From: Parasponia andersonii
Taxonomy: Eukaryota > Streptophyta > Magnoliopsida > Rosales > Cannabaceae
Reading direction: 5' to 3'
Assembly: GCA_002914805.1 (NCBI GenBank)
Contig: JXTB01000074.1
Coordinates: 1,004,959-1,068,958, forward strand
Length of the DNA: 64,000 nt
Numbering within the stretch: position 1 is the first letter of the stretch; each line of letters starts with the position of its first letter. The notes beneath the pieces were generated by a model, which was given only the letters and a program-made list of their open reading frames with translations, was not told the origin of the DNA and did no database searches. The position numbers and the translations under genes were made by a program. Of this stretch, positions 10,697 through 23,800 are shown one piece after another.

Positions 10697-12043
10697 CATT
10701 AGCCCAAGATTAGCTAACCCAAATGAGGGGGTGAATTGGGTTTTAAAATCTTTTGTAAACTTTTCTTGACAAAGAAGTTAATGTAACAAGTAAAAGCAAT
10801 AACAAGTGAAAATAGCTAAATTGCATGCACAAGCTCAAGATAAATAAATTAAAAGAATAGGAATAGAGAAATAAAAACTTTATTTTTACAAGATTAAACA
10901 AATACGATGGTTTGTCTACGTCCTTGGCTCTTGGCAACCCGCTTCGAGCTTTCTATTATCAAATCAAGAGAATGAACATAATCGTTCCTTTTATACAACG
11001 AGTGCTTTCTCCTTAGGCACATTCTTGCCTTTACAATAAGATTGAATCCGGCTCTATCATGCCTAAGTGGATTGTTTAGACTATGGTGCCAATCTTACCT
11101 AGACCAAGTTGTTTATGAATCTAGGTCAACCTCATCTCACAAATACAATTTGGGTCTTTGTTTTTGTTAGAACACTTAACTAGAATATCTGTAATAAAAA
11201 GATTGATACAAGGTAGGCCTAGAAAGAATAAATAGAAATACAAGATATGATCTATTTTAGCTCAATTGATTCTTGTGAAAAAGTGGATTTGAAAGTCTAA
11301 TCACAAAAGATGATTTGAATAACTTAAAAGTATGTTTAAAGTAATGTAGGAATGTTCAAATATTGTTTCAAGTATTAGAAAAGCTTTTATATATAGACTA
11401 GAGTGTATACTAGACATTTTAGACTATTTGACAAACAATTTGTCATTTTCCGTAGACTGAAAATTCACTTTCAGTTGATCAAAAATACTAGTTGTTGAAA
11501 GTGCGGTTGTAATGGTCAAATTCAAAAAGTAGTTAAAAGAAAACAAGGGAATCAATAGACTAATTCTAGGGGCCTCCCAATTCTATCTGAGAGCTGTTTT
11601 TGGTTTTTATTTCAAGTTTTTTTTTTAATTATTTTCAAAAAGTGACTTTATAAATTGATTTAATATGTAATATAGGAACAATAGAAATTCATAAATTAAT
11701 TTAAAAGCTTGTGTAAAATAAATTTCATATTTTAGTTTGAGATAAACAGATTTCACAATTTAGCTTTGAAAATCTTTAATTTTATGAAAAAATTGAGCCA
11801 TTAAGATCATATAATGTGTAGACAAATATTCAAGTACAAGAACTAAGTATATAACCTTTGCTAGTTTAGGTCTTGTTATCTTGATATTTGTCTTCAAGCT
11901 CTTTTCCATAATCCATCTTAAATGTCTTGTGATCTTTTCAATTTAACTTGTTACACGCTTAAGTAGATTATTAGCTCTTAATCGTATATTTGTTAACTTC
12001 AAAATATAAGAGTAAGATTGATGATACAGAGCATGACTCAACA
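10697..12043 (-). mobile_element. 3' LTR of SIRE copia 2
   Basis: On the minus strand it begins TGTTGAGTCATGC at 12043, directly after a polypurine tract, and ends ...CTTGGGCTAATG next to the TCCAA duplication. Length is 1347 bp. The inverted 5' LTR at 33836-34503 matches both ends but is only about 670 bp long, so it has lost its middle. Confidence 0.85.
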
Positions 12044-12184
12044 ATCTCCCCCTTTTTGATGATTACAAACATTTGATTTAAAAGAAGTAAGGAGTACAAA
12101 ATAAGTAGAGATAAGCCTCCTTACCAAATTTTAAAAGCTCCCCCTCAAAATATTCTTAATGCAAAGAGAGTAAAACTTCCCCTT
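12044..12184 (-). other. Multiple polypurine tracts of SIRE copia 2
   Basis: On the minus strand AAAAAGGGGGAGAT touches the LTR (12044-12057). Further purine runs GAGGGGGAGC (about 12139-12148) and AAGGGGAAGT (about 12175-12184) lie upstream. Repeated polypurine tracts before the 3' LTR are a published hallmark of Sireviruses. They prime plus-strand DNA synthesis. Confidence 0.75.
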
Positions 12185-12421
12185 AAACTTATAAGATATA
12201 CATATTTTATTATTATTTGAGCTCGTAGATACCACTTGTTAAAAAAAATTCTCATAGATACCAATAGAGAAAAAATGCTTATAGAAACCAATTGTGTGAA
12301 TAACTAAATTGATATCAATAGAATTTCAATTAATTGCAATCATAAATCAAAATACATTCTTCTCTCCCATTTGATATAATAAAAAAAGAAACCCACAAGG
12401 AAGAAGAATAAAGCAAGCAAC
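12185..12421 (-). other. 3' non-coding region of SIRE copia 2
   Basis: AT-rich and without ORFs. It continues at 15033 once the solo LTR (12427-15027) and one copy of its target duplication are removed. Confidence 0.6.
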
Positions 12422-12426
12422 AAAGT

Positions 12427-15027
12427 TGTAAAATCCTAAATTTTTATAAGGGTAATTAAGTAATTTTAATTCAGTGGCATTTTGGTAATTCTATATTTTT
12501 GGATTAATTAAATAAAAATCTGAAATTATTTTTAAATTAAATTATTAGTGTTGAACCTAAACAAAATAAAGTCTAGGTACATTTGGGGCAAAAGTGAAAA
12601 AGAAATTACAAACCGAGGACAAAAGTATAATTAAGGAGGGACTAAAGTGAAAGAATCTTTTTAAAAGTTGTTGCCAAAGTGGAATTTTAGAAACTTTTTT
12701 GGTCAAACGAGATTACGCCACGTGTCCCACTATCTACAGCTTCAAACATTGCAAATAAATCCCCCAGATTCTTCTTCTTCTTCACCGAGGCCCTCCCAAG
12801 CACATCCTCGGTTATTGTTCATTCGCAACTCCTCCGACCACCGAGCAGCCTGACGCACTAGCCTACCCTGACCGGAAGATGCCGACGAAGCAATGTCTAG
12901 TGCCGTCGTCCCATTTCGCCGCCTCTCACCGGAGAAAAAGCGATCCGAATTCACCGCCACCGAAACAGAAAATAGCCCGCTGTTTCCTCCTCCGACGTCC
13001 GATCAACTCGCCGTCGCTGCTGTTGAATTCATCTCGACTCCAGCTTTCATTTCCGATCACTCACGGCCTCTAGCTCGGCTACAGTGAGAAGTTGACTACT
13101 GTAGCAATTTTATAATATTAAATTTTTGTGGTATTTTTGTAATTATTTTGGAATTGAGTTATTTATCCCGAGAAAATTTTACCACATGAAAGAGGAGATT
13201 GAAACATGAAATCTCATGATTTTGAAGTGTTGAAATGGTTACCAGAAGATCGTTAATTATCGAAATGAAAATGTGGTATTTTTCTAATTATTTTCCAAAT
13301 GTGGTATTTTTATAATTTTCAGATTTTTGAGTCATTTAGTGCTCGAGACCTCGAAACTGAGTTCTAACTTCGAATTTAGACTCGGTGAGGTCGGGACATG
13401 AATTATAATATAAAATACCACTATTTTCTGAAGTGGCACGAAAATCGAGAAAATAGCATGTGAATAGCACCATTTTGCGTGCCACAGGCCGGTCTCACAC
13501 TGAAACCCATTTTTGACAAATTTTATGTCTGACCTAACACTTTTGGGTGTTTTGAATTCAGTGGTGATCTTTGTTCCTCAATCTGAGGCTCCGTTTGAAA
13601 AATCAACTTTTCAAGTGAATGTGACAAGATTCGAGAACGACTGTCTGAACAACCAGGTAATCAATTGAGGATATTTCTAGCGTCGTTAGCTCAACATAAC
13701 TATTATCTCGAGGTAGGGATTCAATTACTAGATTTTATACATGTTTTAATTTGAAAATTTTCATTATAACTATTTTTGTGAAAAATCATGAATAAATGAT
13801 ATTCTGATAAATTGTTGAAAATTATTGGATTATGCTGGGATTGGACTATATGAATTTTATACATATTTTTATATTATGACTATGGGGTAAAACAGCGGTA
13901 TGCTGCCCATGTATAGTAAATCCCAGAATAATGCCAAGTTGAATTTTAAAGCATTGTTTTGTTATGTATTGTATGGTTATTATGCATATTTTGTTACATA
14001 TTGTACATACCATAAGATCACACATGAGATACATCTTAGGCCTCGCATTATTATAGTAGGCAGACTAGTACACCCGCCTTCGGTGCAAGCCTATAAACCC
14101 GTGCAGGATTTTTCTAATTATTCCCATTTAGTAGGTGTAGGCATTCAGTTGCCCCTCCGATTCGGTAGGCTTAAACACATGGGGGTCCCTCCGGTTTTCT
14201 AGGATATATATTAGGCAGAGAATACTTAGTACACGTAGTACGAGTTACTCTATTTCGTGATGTGAGGGTGTGAGCTCATGAGATGGGTTGATTTATGATA
14301 TGTACAATCTTGCAATTTTTTACTTTGGTTTTGAATATGTGATTACTCTAGATACCACTTATTTTATAAATTTGGTTTATAAATGGATTTTGGAAAAGGC
14401 ATTAACCATGCAGGTTTGATAAAATTGCATTCACTCAAAAAGGTGATTGAGTTTCTACTGAGCATTCTCGTGCTCACCCCCTACTTCCTCCCATTTCAGG
14501 TGTTGACTTATTTTGTGGTAATTATTCTGGTGGCTTGGCAAGCATGTTTGGCATATACTTGCAGTTCCAATCCTCTTCATTGGTTGGTTTGTACTCGGTA
14601 TTAATTTCCCTTTCCTAAGTTAAATTTATTTAGCTAATAGTAATATATTTACTGAGTAGTTGTATGAGGATGATTTTTGTTATTAAATCGAGTACTTAGA
14701 AATAAAATGATTTTATGTAAATTATTTGAACATTGGGCCTAGGGTTTTAATTTAAACTATCATATTAAACTTTAAAAATTAATAAAAGTTTTTAAACTAG
14801 TTAATTAGGATTTTCTCTCATCTTAAACTGAAAAATTTACTTAGAAATTTAAAACTAGTAGATAATATCATGATGTTTAAATTTGTCCAATCTCATAATT
14901 TACTTACTTTTAAGGATTAAACTTAATTTTCAGTACTTAAATTATTCTGAAATTTTAGAAACTACTATTCATCACTATTTTTACTTAAAATACTAAAAGT
15001 CACAACTTTAGATTTTCGGTTGTGACA
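12427..15027 (+). mobile_element. Solo LTR, 2601 bp, gypsy-like, inserted in SIRE copia 2
   Basis: Begins TGTAAAATCC and ends GGTTGTGACA, with the perfect 5-bp duplication AAAGT at 12422-12426 and 15028-15032. There is no PBS, tract or coding interior. The start aligns with the LTR of the element at 36110-42804 (TGTAAAAACC start), and the end aligns with that element's LTR end at 42525-42560. A GC-rich patch at 12720-13085 holds overlapping open frames of 61-72 codons on both strands, which I regard as composition-driven. Being solo, it records recombination between the two LTRs of a full element. Confidence 0.9.
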
Positions 15028-15032
15028 AAAGT

Positions 15033-15235
15033 AATACCCAATGTAAAGGAATAGAAAATAGAGAGTTTATACATTGGAGTTCAAGTATGGAAAATAACCA
15101 AAATAAACATAGAGTTCAAACCAAAAAGAAATCCGAGAGTGTAGAATACGAAGCAATAGAAATAGAAAGTAACTATGGAGGAGAAAAGTGCCCAAAGAAA
15201 GACTGCATCATCCACGTCATCTTGTCTTGCTGATC
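15033..15235 (-). other. SIRE copia 2, non-coding part after the 3' ORF
   Basis: Continuation of 12185-12421 across the solo LTR. No open frame is visible. Confidence 0.5.
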
Positions 15236-16384
15236 TTGAATGATCTAGTACTGGCTTTCTTGATGTTGTTAGACTAAGTTGACATCAGTTGATAGAATCT
15301 GGAAGTGCTCAAGCTTGCTATCATGTAGATGCTGGATGTCTAGCTAGATGGTGTTGAGACGTTCTGATAGGCTATTGAAGGCCTCAGTATAGTTAAATTG
15401 TTGTGCAGAAGCCTCCTCAACATGATTGCTCTAAGGAATGCCTTCGGCAGTGTCAGTAGTAGCTTCAGCACCACTACTGCTAGCTTCCTGTTGAGTGCCC
15501 ATTCCTTGCTCATGTACTTGCTTGGTTTTAGCCACTCATTCATTGTTGATATAACTGAAGCCCATAAGACTGAATGTCTTGTTATTGATCTCAACATCTA
15601 TGGTCCATGGTTTACGTTCGGTCTCATCAATGGTTAGGATATTGAAATGTTGGAAGATGTGGGTAAGTAGGAAGCCATAGGGTAGAGAGGATCTCCTATT
15701 CTCTATAGTATTGATCATCTCATGAAGGATAAAGAAAGGTAAATCCAATTTTCTTCCAACAAAAATGGAATCAACGAAGCAAAGATCACAGAAAGTGGGT
15801 TCATCTCTATGACCACATATAAGGATCATGTTTTGAGACATAAACTAAATGAGAATCCTAGCTTCTAAAGTAAGATCAGTGATATGAGGCTTAGGTTGGA
15901 AACTATCAAGAGAATAGACAAACAGTAGAGCTTATTGAGGCTCAAAATCCTCAATCATAGGCCAAGTATTGGTAATGGGAAATTTATAACCACCCAAAAG
16001 TAAATGTAGAATTTCAGCCAAGAGTTGTTCAGTAATGTCAAAATCTATTCCCTTTAGGGAACCAAAGATAGAATGTTATCCCCTAGAGATATTGGCACTG
16101 GCATAAAAACCTCTAACCTACCTAGGATACCATATCTCCTGAATGGAGCAGAATTCAATTCATCCCATATTTTTTATGTAGTCAGGAAATTTTTCCTAAG
16201 ATAAATCTTTAAAATTGAAGGTTCTACCCCAAATGATGCTCTTAGAGAAGATTTCTTTATACCTAGTCATAAGAGCAGGAGACTCAAAGAGAGGGATATC
16301 TAACCTTGCTTTGGTGCATTGTTCTTGTTCATTAGGATGAATTTCCTTGCCCTTAAGCCTTGGGTTTCCCTTTCTAGGAGCCAT
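15236..16384 (-). pseudogene. SIRE copia 2 extra 3' ORF (env-like position, decayed)
   Basis: Lies between RNase H and the polypurine tracts, the place of the so-called env-like ORF of Sireviruses. From an ATG at 16384 (MAPRKGNPRLKGKEI) one frame can be followed for about 280 codons to ~15538, broken by six stops, several explained by single C-to-T or G-to-A changes. A frameshift near 15570-15590 then joins it to a further ~80 codons (to 15340). Landmarks are RLDIPLFESPALMTRYKEIF, GYKFPITNTWPMIEDFEPQ and SLPYGFLLTHIFQHFNI. I see no signal peptide or convincing membrane anchor. The wording recalls the plant family called putative plant transposon protein (PF20167); that is an impression, not a search result. 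Confidence 0.6.
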
Positions 16385-16887
16385 TTGATCAAAAAATGAC
16401 AATAATGACCCAAACATAAGAGAATTTCATAATACTAGGGTCTCAAGAGAAGAGAAAACTAATTTTGATAGCAAAAGAGAGTGAAGAACAAAGATTAAGA
16501 GCAGAAAAATGATGAAAATAACTCTGGTTAGGAGAAAATTAAATGATTTAGAGAGAAAATAGAGTAGGGATAAGAGGAGGTGATTTTAGGGTGAAAGAGA
16601 GAGAGAGAGTTGGTTGAGAGAAAGATGAAAGAATGAGAGAAAAAATTTTCAAAATGGCTTAAAAATACGCAACTATGCGCATTTTTGACATTTCAGTCTG
16701 TTGATTCTGGCAGAGTGACCGTCCTTTCCAGGATAGGTTTTTGGCTGAAAACTCTATTTCGACAATTTTTCAATTAAAAACATTTTAAAATAACTAGTTT
16801 GAAACAACCAATCATGAAAAATATTTTTAAATCAACAATTTAGTGAATATATACAACAAATCAAGCAACTTTCAACTAAATAAAGAA
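16385..16887 (-). other. Spacer between RNase H and the 3' ORF of SIRE copia 2
   Basis: AT- and purine-rich, with a GAGAGAGA run near 16600-16610. No open frame is visible. In an intact element it would be the leader of the 3' ORF. Confidence 0.5.
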
Positions 16888-18470
16888 TTAATGAAACTCA
16901 TTATGATCAATCATGCCAAGTTCTCTATGAATTATGCAAAACCGATTCTCGTTGAGAGTTTTGATGAAAATATTTTCTAGTTGTTTTTCAGTGTATACAA
17001 ACTCAAGTATAATGTCACCTTTTGCATATGATCACAAAGAACATGATGTCTAATATCAATATGCACATGAATGCAAAATTAGAGTTTTGGATAAATTTAT
17101 AGCACTAGTATTATCATATTTGATAGGTACATGATCATAATGCATCCCAAATTCCATTAGAGTTTGTTTCATCCAAAGAATTTGACATAACAACTACCAG
17201 TAAAGATATATTCAGCTTCAATAGTAGACAGAGTAGCTAAATTTTGTTTCATACTAAACTATGACACAAGAGAATAACTAAGAAAATAACAAGTGTCATT
17301 GGTGCTCTTGTGGTCGGTTTGATAATCAGCAAAGTCCGTATCTGAAAAACTTATAATGTTAAAGTGTGTACCTTTTGGATACCACAATCCTAAATTTATA
17401 GTGCCATGCAAATATTTTAAAATACATTTTACTGCACTAAGATATGATTCCTTAGGATTGGATTGAAATCTAGCATATAGACAAACACTAAACATTATAT
17501 CTGGTCTACTAGCTGTTAAGTAAAGAAGTGAGCTGATTATACCTCGATACTTAGTAATATCTGCTACTTTACTATTTTTGTCTTTATCAAGCTTGATTGG
17601 AGAGCTCATAGGTGTTTTTATTGACTTGGCATTCTCTATATCAAACTTTTTTAGTATACCCTTGATATACTTGGATTGATTGATGAATATGCCTTCTTTG
17701 CTTTGTTTGATTTGAAGTCCAAAGAAGAAATTGAGTTCTCCCATCATGCTCATCTCAAACTCACTGTGCATATACTTAGAAAATTCTTCATAAAGAGAAT
17801 CATTAGTTGCATCATATATAATATCATCAACATAAATTGGAACTATAATCATTTCTCCCTTTTTCTTTTTATAAAAAGAGTTATATCCCATTTTCCCATA
17901 GTAAAACCATTTAAAATCAAAAATTTGCTCAATCTATCATACAAAACTCTAGGAGCTTGCTTTAAACCATAAAGAGACTTTTTTAATCTAAACATGTGAT
18001 TTGGATAATTTGATTTTGAAAACTAGGGAGTTGGGCTACATATACTTCTTGTAAAATGTATCCATTTAGAAATGCACTCTTAATATCCATTTGGTATAAG
18101 ATATAATCTTTATGACATGCAAATACTAAGAGCATCCTTATAGACTCTAATCTTGCTATGGGTACGAAGATTTCTTCATAATCGATACCTTCTTCTTTAT
18201 TGAAACCTTGAGCCATTAATCTAGCTTTATTTCTCACAATCACTCCATACTCATCTACTTTATTTCTAAAGACCCATTTAGTTCCAATAACCAATTGGTC
18301 CTTTGGTCTTGGAACCAATTCCTAGACATTACTTTTTTCAAATTGATTTAATTCTTCTTGCATAGCTAAAATCCATGATTCATCTTTCTCAGTGTCTTTA
18401 AAATATTTTGGTTCAATTTGAAAGATAAAAGCCATTTTATTGCAAATATTTCTAAGTGATGTTCTAGTCT
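16888..18470 (-). pseudogene. SIRE copia 2 reverse transcriptase and RNase H (decayed)
   Basis: Replicates the element genome. RT begins about 18470; 17983-18318 is open and contains RPKDQLVIGTKWVFRNK, the GFNKEEGIDYEEIF block and YQMDIKSAFLNG. After a break, 17259-17891 is open for 210 codons with the YVDD box, the GELNFFFGLQIKQ motif, RPDIMFSVCLYARF and the first RNase H block ISFSDTDFADYQTDHKSTN. The rest of RNase H (16888-17258) is recognisable with stops, including a DNTSAINLSK motif. The stop codon at 16888-16890 follows LGMIDHNEFH, the usual end of SIRE pol. Confidence 0.85.
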
Positions 18471-18575
18471 TGACTCCTTGTAAGGGGTTACCTAGAATTT
18501 GGTCTTTAGGATGAGCATAGTTGAATTTTAATTCTTAAGGAGGAGTAAGAGTGTTAGCATTTTCGCTTTCCTTTT

Positions 18576-19710
18576 CTACCTTAAGATCTTGTTGTAATTG
18601 GATGCCATTTTCTTCATATTTTTCTCGTTTACACTTGGCTCACTTGAGCTTGGTTCTAAACCTACAACATCATCATCATCTAATTTTCTCTCCTCATGGA
18701 GAGTGTTAGACTCATTAAACATAACATGCATAGATTCTTGTACTACCAATGTTCTTTTATTGAAAACTCTACAATCCTTACTAGTAGTAGAATACCTAAG
18801 AAAAATACTAACATCGGATTTTGAATAAAATTTACCCAAATTATCTTTAGTATTTAAAATAAAAAATTTGCAACCAAAACTTTTAAAATATCCAATGTTG
18901 TGTTTTCTATCTTTCCAAAGCTCATAAGGTGTCTTGTTCAAGATTGGCCTTATCATTACTCTATTTACAATATGACAAGAAGTACTAACCACTTCGGCCC
19001 AAAAATATTTTGGCAAACTGTTTTCATTTAGCATACTTCTTGTCATTCCTTGTAGGGTTCTATTCTTTCTTTTTATAACTCCATTTTGTTGTGGAGTTCT
19101 AGGAGCTAAATAATTATGATTAAATCCATTTTTGTAGCAAAAGGCTTCTATTTCTTCATTTTCAAATTCACAACCATGATCACTTCTAATATATGTGATG
19201 GTGTAGCCTTTTTCATTTTGTACTTTCTTACAAAAGATAGTAAGCATATTTAAAACATCATTTCATGAGCAATAAATAGAACCCAAGTTTATCTCGAAAA
19301 ATCATTAACTATCACAAAGGAATAATGTTTTCTACCAAGACTAGCTACTCTTAATGCTTTAAATAAATCTATGTGAATTAGTTGCACAGTTCTAGAAGTA
19401 GTAATGATGTTTTTGGATATAAAAGAGTTTTTCACTTGTTTTTCAAATTGACATGCAACACAAACCTTGTCTTTTTCAAAAAGTAAATTAGGCAAACCAC
19501 TAACAAGGTTTTTTTCATAAAGTTTAGAGATAATATTTATGCTAGCATGTTCAAGTCTTTTATGCCCAAGCCAAGAATTATTTTTTAAAACCAAAAAAAT
19601 TTTATCTTGCCTAAAATATTTTTCAATATCAATAGTATAAATATTATCTTTTCTTTCTCCTTTAAAAAATATTTTTTTTGAACAAGTATCCTCAATTAAG
19701 CATTTGGAAG
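18576..19710 (-). pseudogene. SIRE copia 2 GAG-pre-integrase and integrase (decayed, split by Tekay)
   Basis: The pre-integrase domain (19289-19594) keeps LGHKRLEHASINIISKLYE and the CVACQFEKQ region. The core shows the first Asp in QLIHIDLF, the second in IRSDHGCEF, and then APRTPQQNGVIKRKNRTLQG, where the catalytic Glu of the ERKNR motif is Lys. The frame runs 223 codons (18576-19247). The coding strand is cut at 19710 by the Tekay element, and upstream sequence resumes at 32970. The integrase of this copy was therefore inactive apart from its stops. Confidence 0.85.
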
Positions 19711-20811
19711 TGTAGCGACCCGACCTTTCGGACCATTAATTACTTACATTCTTAGCTTACTTACTTAAAAAAAGAAATTTAGACGCTGAAAATTTATATC
19801 AAAATTTTTTTAATACTTTTATTTCTTTTTAAGAGGTTTATATTCCTAACTAACCACTTAGTTAAATTTTGAAAACAAGAGAAATGTTTCTCGATGGTTA
19901 AGTAACCTTTATTTAAATGTATTTATAAACTTTTTACTAAGGTGATTTAAATAATGCGCAACTATAAAGGGCTCTTAGGTAAGGAAAGGGGTCACATATG
20001 GACCACTTAAATCCCAAACTTTCCTTAGACAGTTTAGGTCTTTTTGATAGAACCCCTCGTATTTTGCATTTATTTAAATCAAAATATTTTCTCTTTTAGA
20101 TCTTTTGAAGAACACTTGTTTAAATTCTATTCAATTGACATACATTTTCAAGTTCAATTAAATAAAACCATGTATTGAAAAATAAAATGCCAAGTTATAA
20201 GTATGTTTTCAAACAACATCAAGCTTACATAATTGAAATCATTTGTATCATAATAATAATATATGCAGAAGTAATTTTAATGGTGGCATTCTATTGCTCG
20301 TACCTCGCATTCATCCCCGTCTCGATTCTAGCTAACCCATCAATTAAATTAGAGATTTTTTTTCTTTGGTACCTATAGCATGGATAGTAATAAAATGTGA
20401 GTATTTGCTCAACAAGTACAATATAATTCTCACAAAACATTTAACTTATAAACAAACAATCTTTTATGAAAGTCCAGTTATGTTGTTTTATGAAATCATT
20501 ACCTTATGCCTTATTATAAGATATTATATCATGATTTCATCTCATTCTTTATCACAAAGTCTTTTATCCTTCTTATGGGCCCTGGTGTATGTATCGAGTG
20601 TGCACTACCGAATGGAGAACCAGGGGAGAGACCTAACTAAAAACACCCACGGTCATAATCTTAACATACTTTTTCTTGGGTATCCTCGCTTATGGGAGGT
20701 CGGTCTTATTTTCCCTCGGATATCCTCACCTAGTAGAGGTTGGTACGACACATTTAAATTCTTTATCTTATTTAGTCTTTTCTTAATATGGGTGGTATGC
20801 TTCAACAATAG
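19711..20811 (-). mobile_element. Duplicated end of the Tekay LTR
   Basis: Aligns along its whole length with the first 1.1 kb (plus coordinates) of the neighbouring 3' LTR, 20812-21905, and with 30169-31260. It stops abruptly at GCTTCAACAATAG, where a fresh LTR end, TGTAACGACC, starts. The GGAAG target duplication abuts this extra piece and not the complete LTR, so the extra piece lies inside the element boundaries. Confidence 0.8.
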
Positions 20812-23800
20812 TGTAACGACCAGACTTTTTGGACCGTTAACTACTTATCTTCTTTGCATAATTAAAAAATAGGAAATTTAGATGTTGAAAATTTATAATA
20901 ATTTTTTTTATATACTTTATTTCTTTTTAAGAGATTTATATTCATAACTAACAATTTAGTTAAATTTTGAAAACAAGTAAATGCTTCTCAATGGTTAAGT
21001 ACCCTTTATTTAAATTTGATTATAAACTTTTTATTAAGGTGATTTAAATAATGTGCAGCCATAAATGGCTCCCAGGTGAGGAGGGGGGTTACATACAGAC
21101 CACTTAAGTCCTAAGCTCTTCTTACACAGTTTAGGTCTTTTTGACAGAACCCCTGTGTTTTGAATTTATTTAAATCAAAACATATTCTCTTTTAGATCTT
21201 TAAAAAAAACATTTGTTTAACTTATATTAAATCGAAATACAATTTCAAGTTCAATTTGATTAAATTATTCATTAAGAAATAAAATGCTAAGTTATAAGTA
21301 CGTTTTCAAACAACATCAAGCTTACATAATTAAAATCATTTGTCCCATAATAAGAATATATGCAGAAGTAATTTTAATGGCGGTATTCCATTGCCCGTGC
21401 CTCGCTTTCATCCTCGCCTCAATTCCAGCTAACCCATCAATCAAATCAGAGGTTTCTTTCCTTTGGTACCTATAACATAAAAACTCATAAAATGTGAGTT
21501 TTCGCTCAGTAAGTACAATGTAATTCTCACAAAATATTTTACTTATGAACAAATAATTCTCTTTTTTTCTTTTTATAATGAAAGTCCAGTTATGCTATTT
21601 TATGAAATCATTACTTTACGCTTTATTTTAAGATATTATGTCATGATTTTATCTCATTCTTGATTATAAAGTCTTTTATCTTTCTTATAGGCCCTCATGT
21701 ACATACCAAGTGTGCACTACTGAATGGGGAACCAGGGGAGTGACCCAGCTAAAAATACCCACGGTCATAATCTTAACATACTTTTCCTCATGAATCCTCA
21801 CTTAGGGGAGGTTGGTCTTATTTTCCCTCAGATATCCTCACTTAGTGGAGGTTGGTACGACACGTTTAAATTCTTTATCTTATTTAGTCTTTTCTTTATA
21901 TGAGTGGGTACGCTTCAATGAATCCAAACTTATATTCAACTATCATAACATTTCCTTTGTTAAAGTATGTGGAAGTATTTTCATAATAATATTGTAAAGT
22001 AAGCATACATCATTTTTTTATAGCATAGGAAACATATCTTTATAAGCATATATTATACATAGGCCACCATACAATAATAATATAAAGGTAAGTTGACACA
22101 TGAAATTAATTCAAACATAGCATACTACAAACATGAAACATTTTCAACCATCCATTCCATAGGTGAAATTGTACTTACCTTGTAATTTGATTGTCCTAGT
22201 TTCACTCGTTAATTACGTATGTCTAGATTGAAGTTTACCCTGACATATACATACTCTATTTTTTAGAGAAATTTAAAGTAGCCTTATACTATTTTTTTTT
22301 TTTTAACTTCTAAGACTCAGTCTTGATCTAGCATAAAACTTCACATTTGAGAAACAATGTCATATTATATTCATTGACTAATTTATACTTTCACTTAGAT
22401 AGATGAAATTTGATTCTCCTTAACTTTGATCATAGTGATCTTTTTAATCTATCAATAATTTGGTTGTTGATCGCACTTTTTAGGCCTATCACTAAACTTA
22501 GGCAAGATACAATTAGAGGCATATATTACTTATTTCCTATAATTGATTTCATGTCTTAAATTTAAGTAAATATTTTTTTATCCTAATTAGAGATCTAAAA
22601 TAATTTTTTTTATTTCTTCTTATACCAAATTTCCAACCCAAAATTTCAAGTTTTATAATTTACATTTTTGCCCATAATCTTAAGATTTCTAACATTTATA
22701 CCCTCTAATGGTACATATTAAGTTATATCTTATTTTTTTTGTTAAAGATTTTTCTTTTATTTACTTTTACACTTTAAAATAATCTTAAAACTACCTAAAA
22801 CAACTTACATATTTGACCCATATTTTGTCAAAATTATACTTTTGACCCAAATACTCAAAGTTTTTGCATTTTAGTTCTTCCAACTTTTGAACAAATGTCT
22901 TTAATTTTTGAAAAGCATTTCTAATGGGTAAAAATCTGTTCTTAAGGATCCAAGTCTAAATCATTAAGCTTAGTTCATTTTCATACATATTTTATTTTAA
23001 GGTCTTACACTTAAAAATCTTCCACTTTTTGTATTTAGTCATTTTGATTTTACTATTATTATTATTATTTAGCATTTATTATTATGAAGTATTCATATTT
23101 AGAAGCTTAAGAAATCAACAAAATAAGTCTAAACATAATATAAATTATATAATATCTAAAGTAGGTCAAATATGTTATTACCTATTTATATTTTTATAAA
23201 ATCTATTTAAACACATAACAAGCAAGGTGAGGGAATAATTACCTTCTAAGCTTGAATCTTCTTTCTTACGTCTCCACCACAAAACTAAGTGCTCTCTTCT
23301 CTTGATTATAATTCTTAATTTCTAGAGTCGATGGGTAAAATATTATAACTCTTGTGGATTTGGAAGAAAGTGAGGTAGAAATAGTTTTTTATTCTTTTTA
23401 AGAAAGGATAATTGGAAATATGAAGATAGTTTTAGCTAAGTAATTGAAAGGTTAAGCATGGATTTGAATTGCCAAATGAATGATCTATTTATAGGCCATC
23501 CATAGAAGGTATCCAATAATACATACTTTCACATTCCATTAAATAATCCAAGTATCATTATTATCAATTTATCAATATATCTTCTTTTCCTACTCCATTA
23601 CCTTATTTTTTACTTTATTTTTTTACTCATCCACTACTTTTGTCTTTAATCTTTCTTCTTTTACAATTATTTGGAATCTAATACCACTAATTTCCAAAGA
23701 AAGTCTCCACTATATTAATCTTTTTTATACCTTTTGAATTATTTTGGAGATAAAAGTTACTAATTAGTTTTGTCTATGTCTTCCACTTTGAATTATGGCT

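Noticed and set aside
12668..13087. Overlapping 61-72 codon ORFs on both strands, Pro/Ser/Arg-rich
   Set aside because: They lie in the GC-rich patch of a solo LTR and are open in several frames at once, so they reflect composition rather than coding.
13846..14604. Open frames of 62-100 codons in the solo LTR
   Set aside because: No domain, no start context, and located inside a bounded LTR.
20175..21475. Repeated small ORFs (YKYVFKQHQAYII type) as a conserved peptide
   Set aside because: They occur in each copy of the Tekay LTR on the strand opposite to the element, so conservation follows from LTR copying; the sense strand is also open there.
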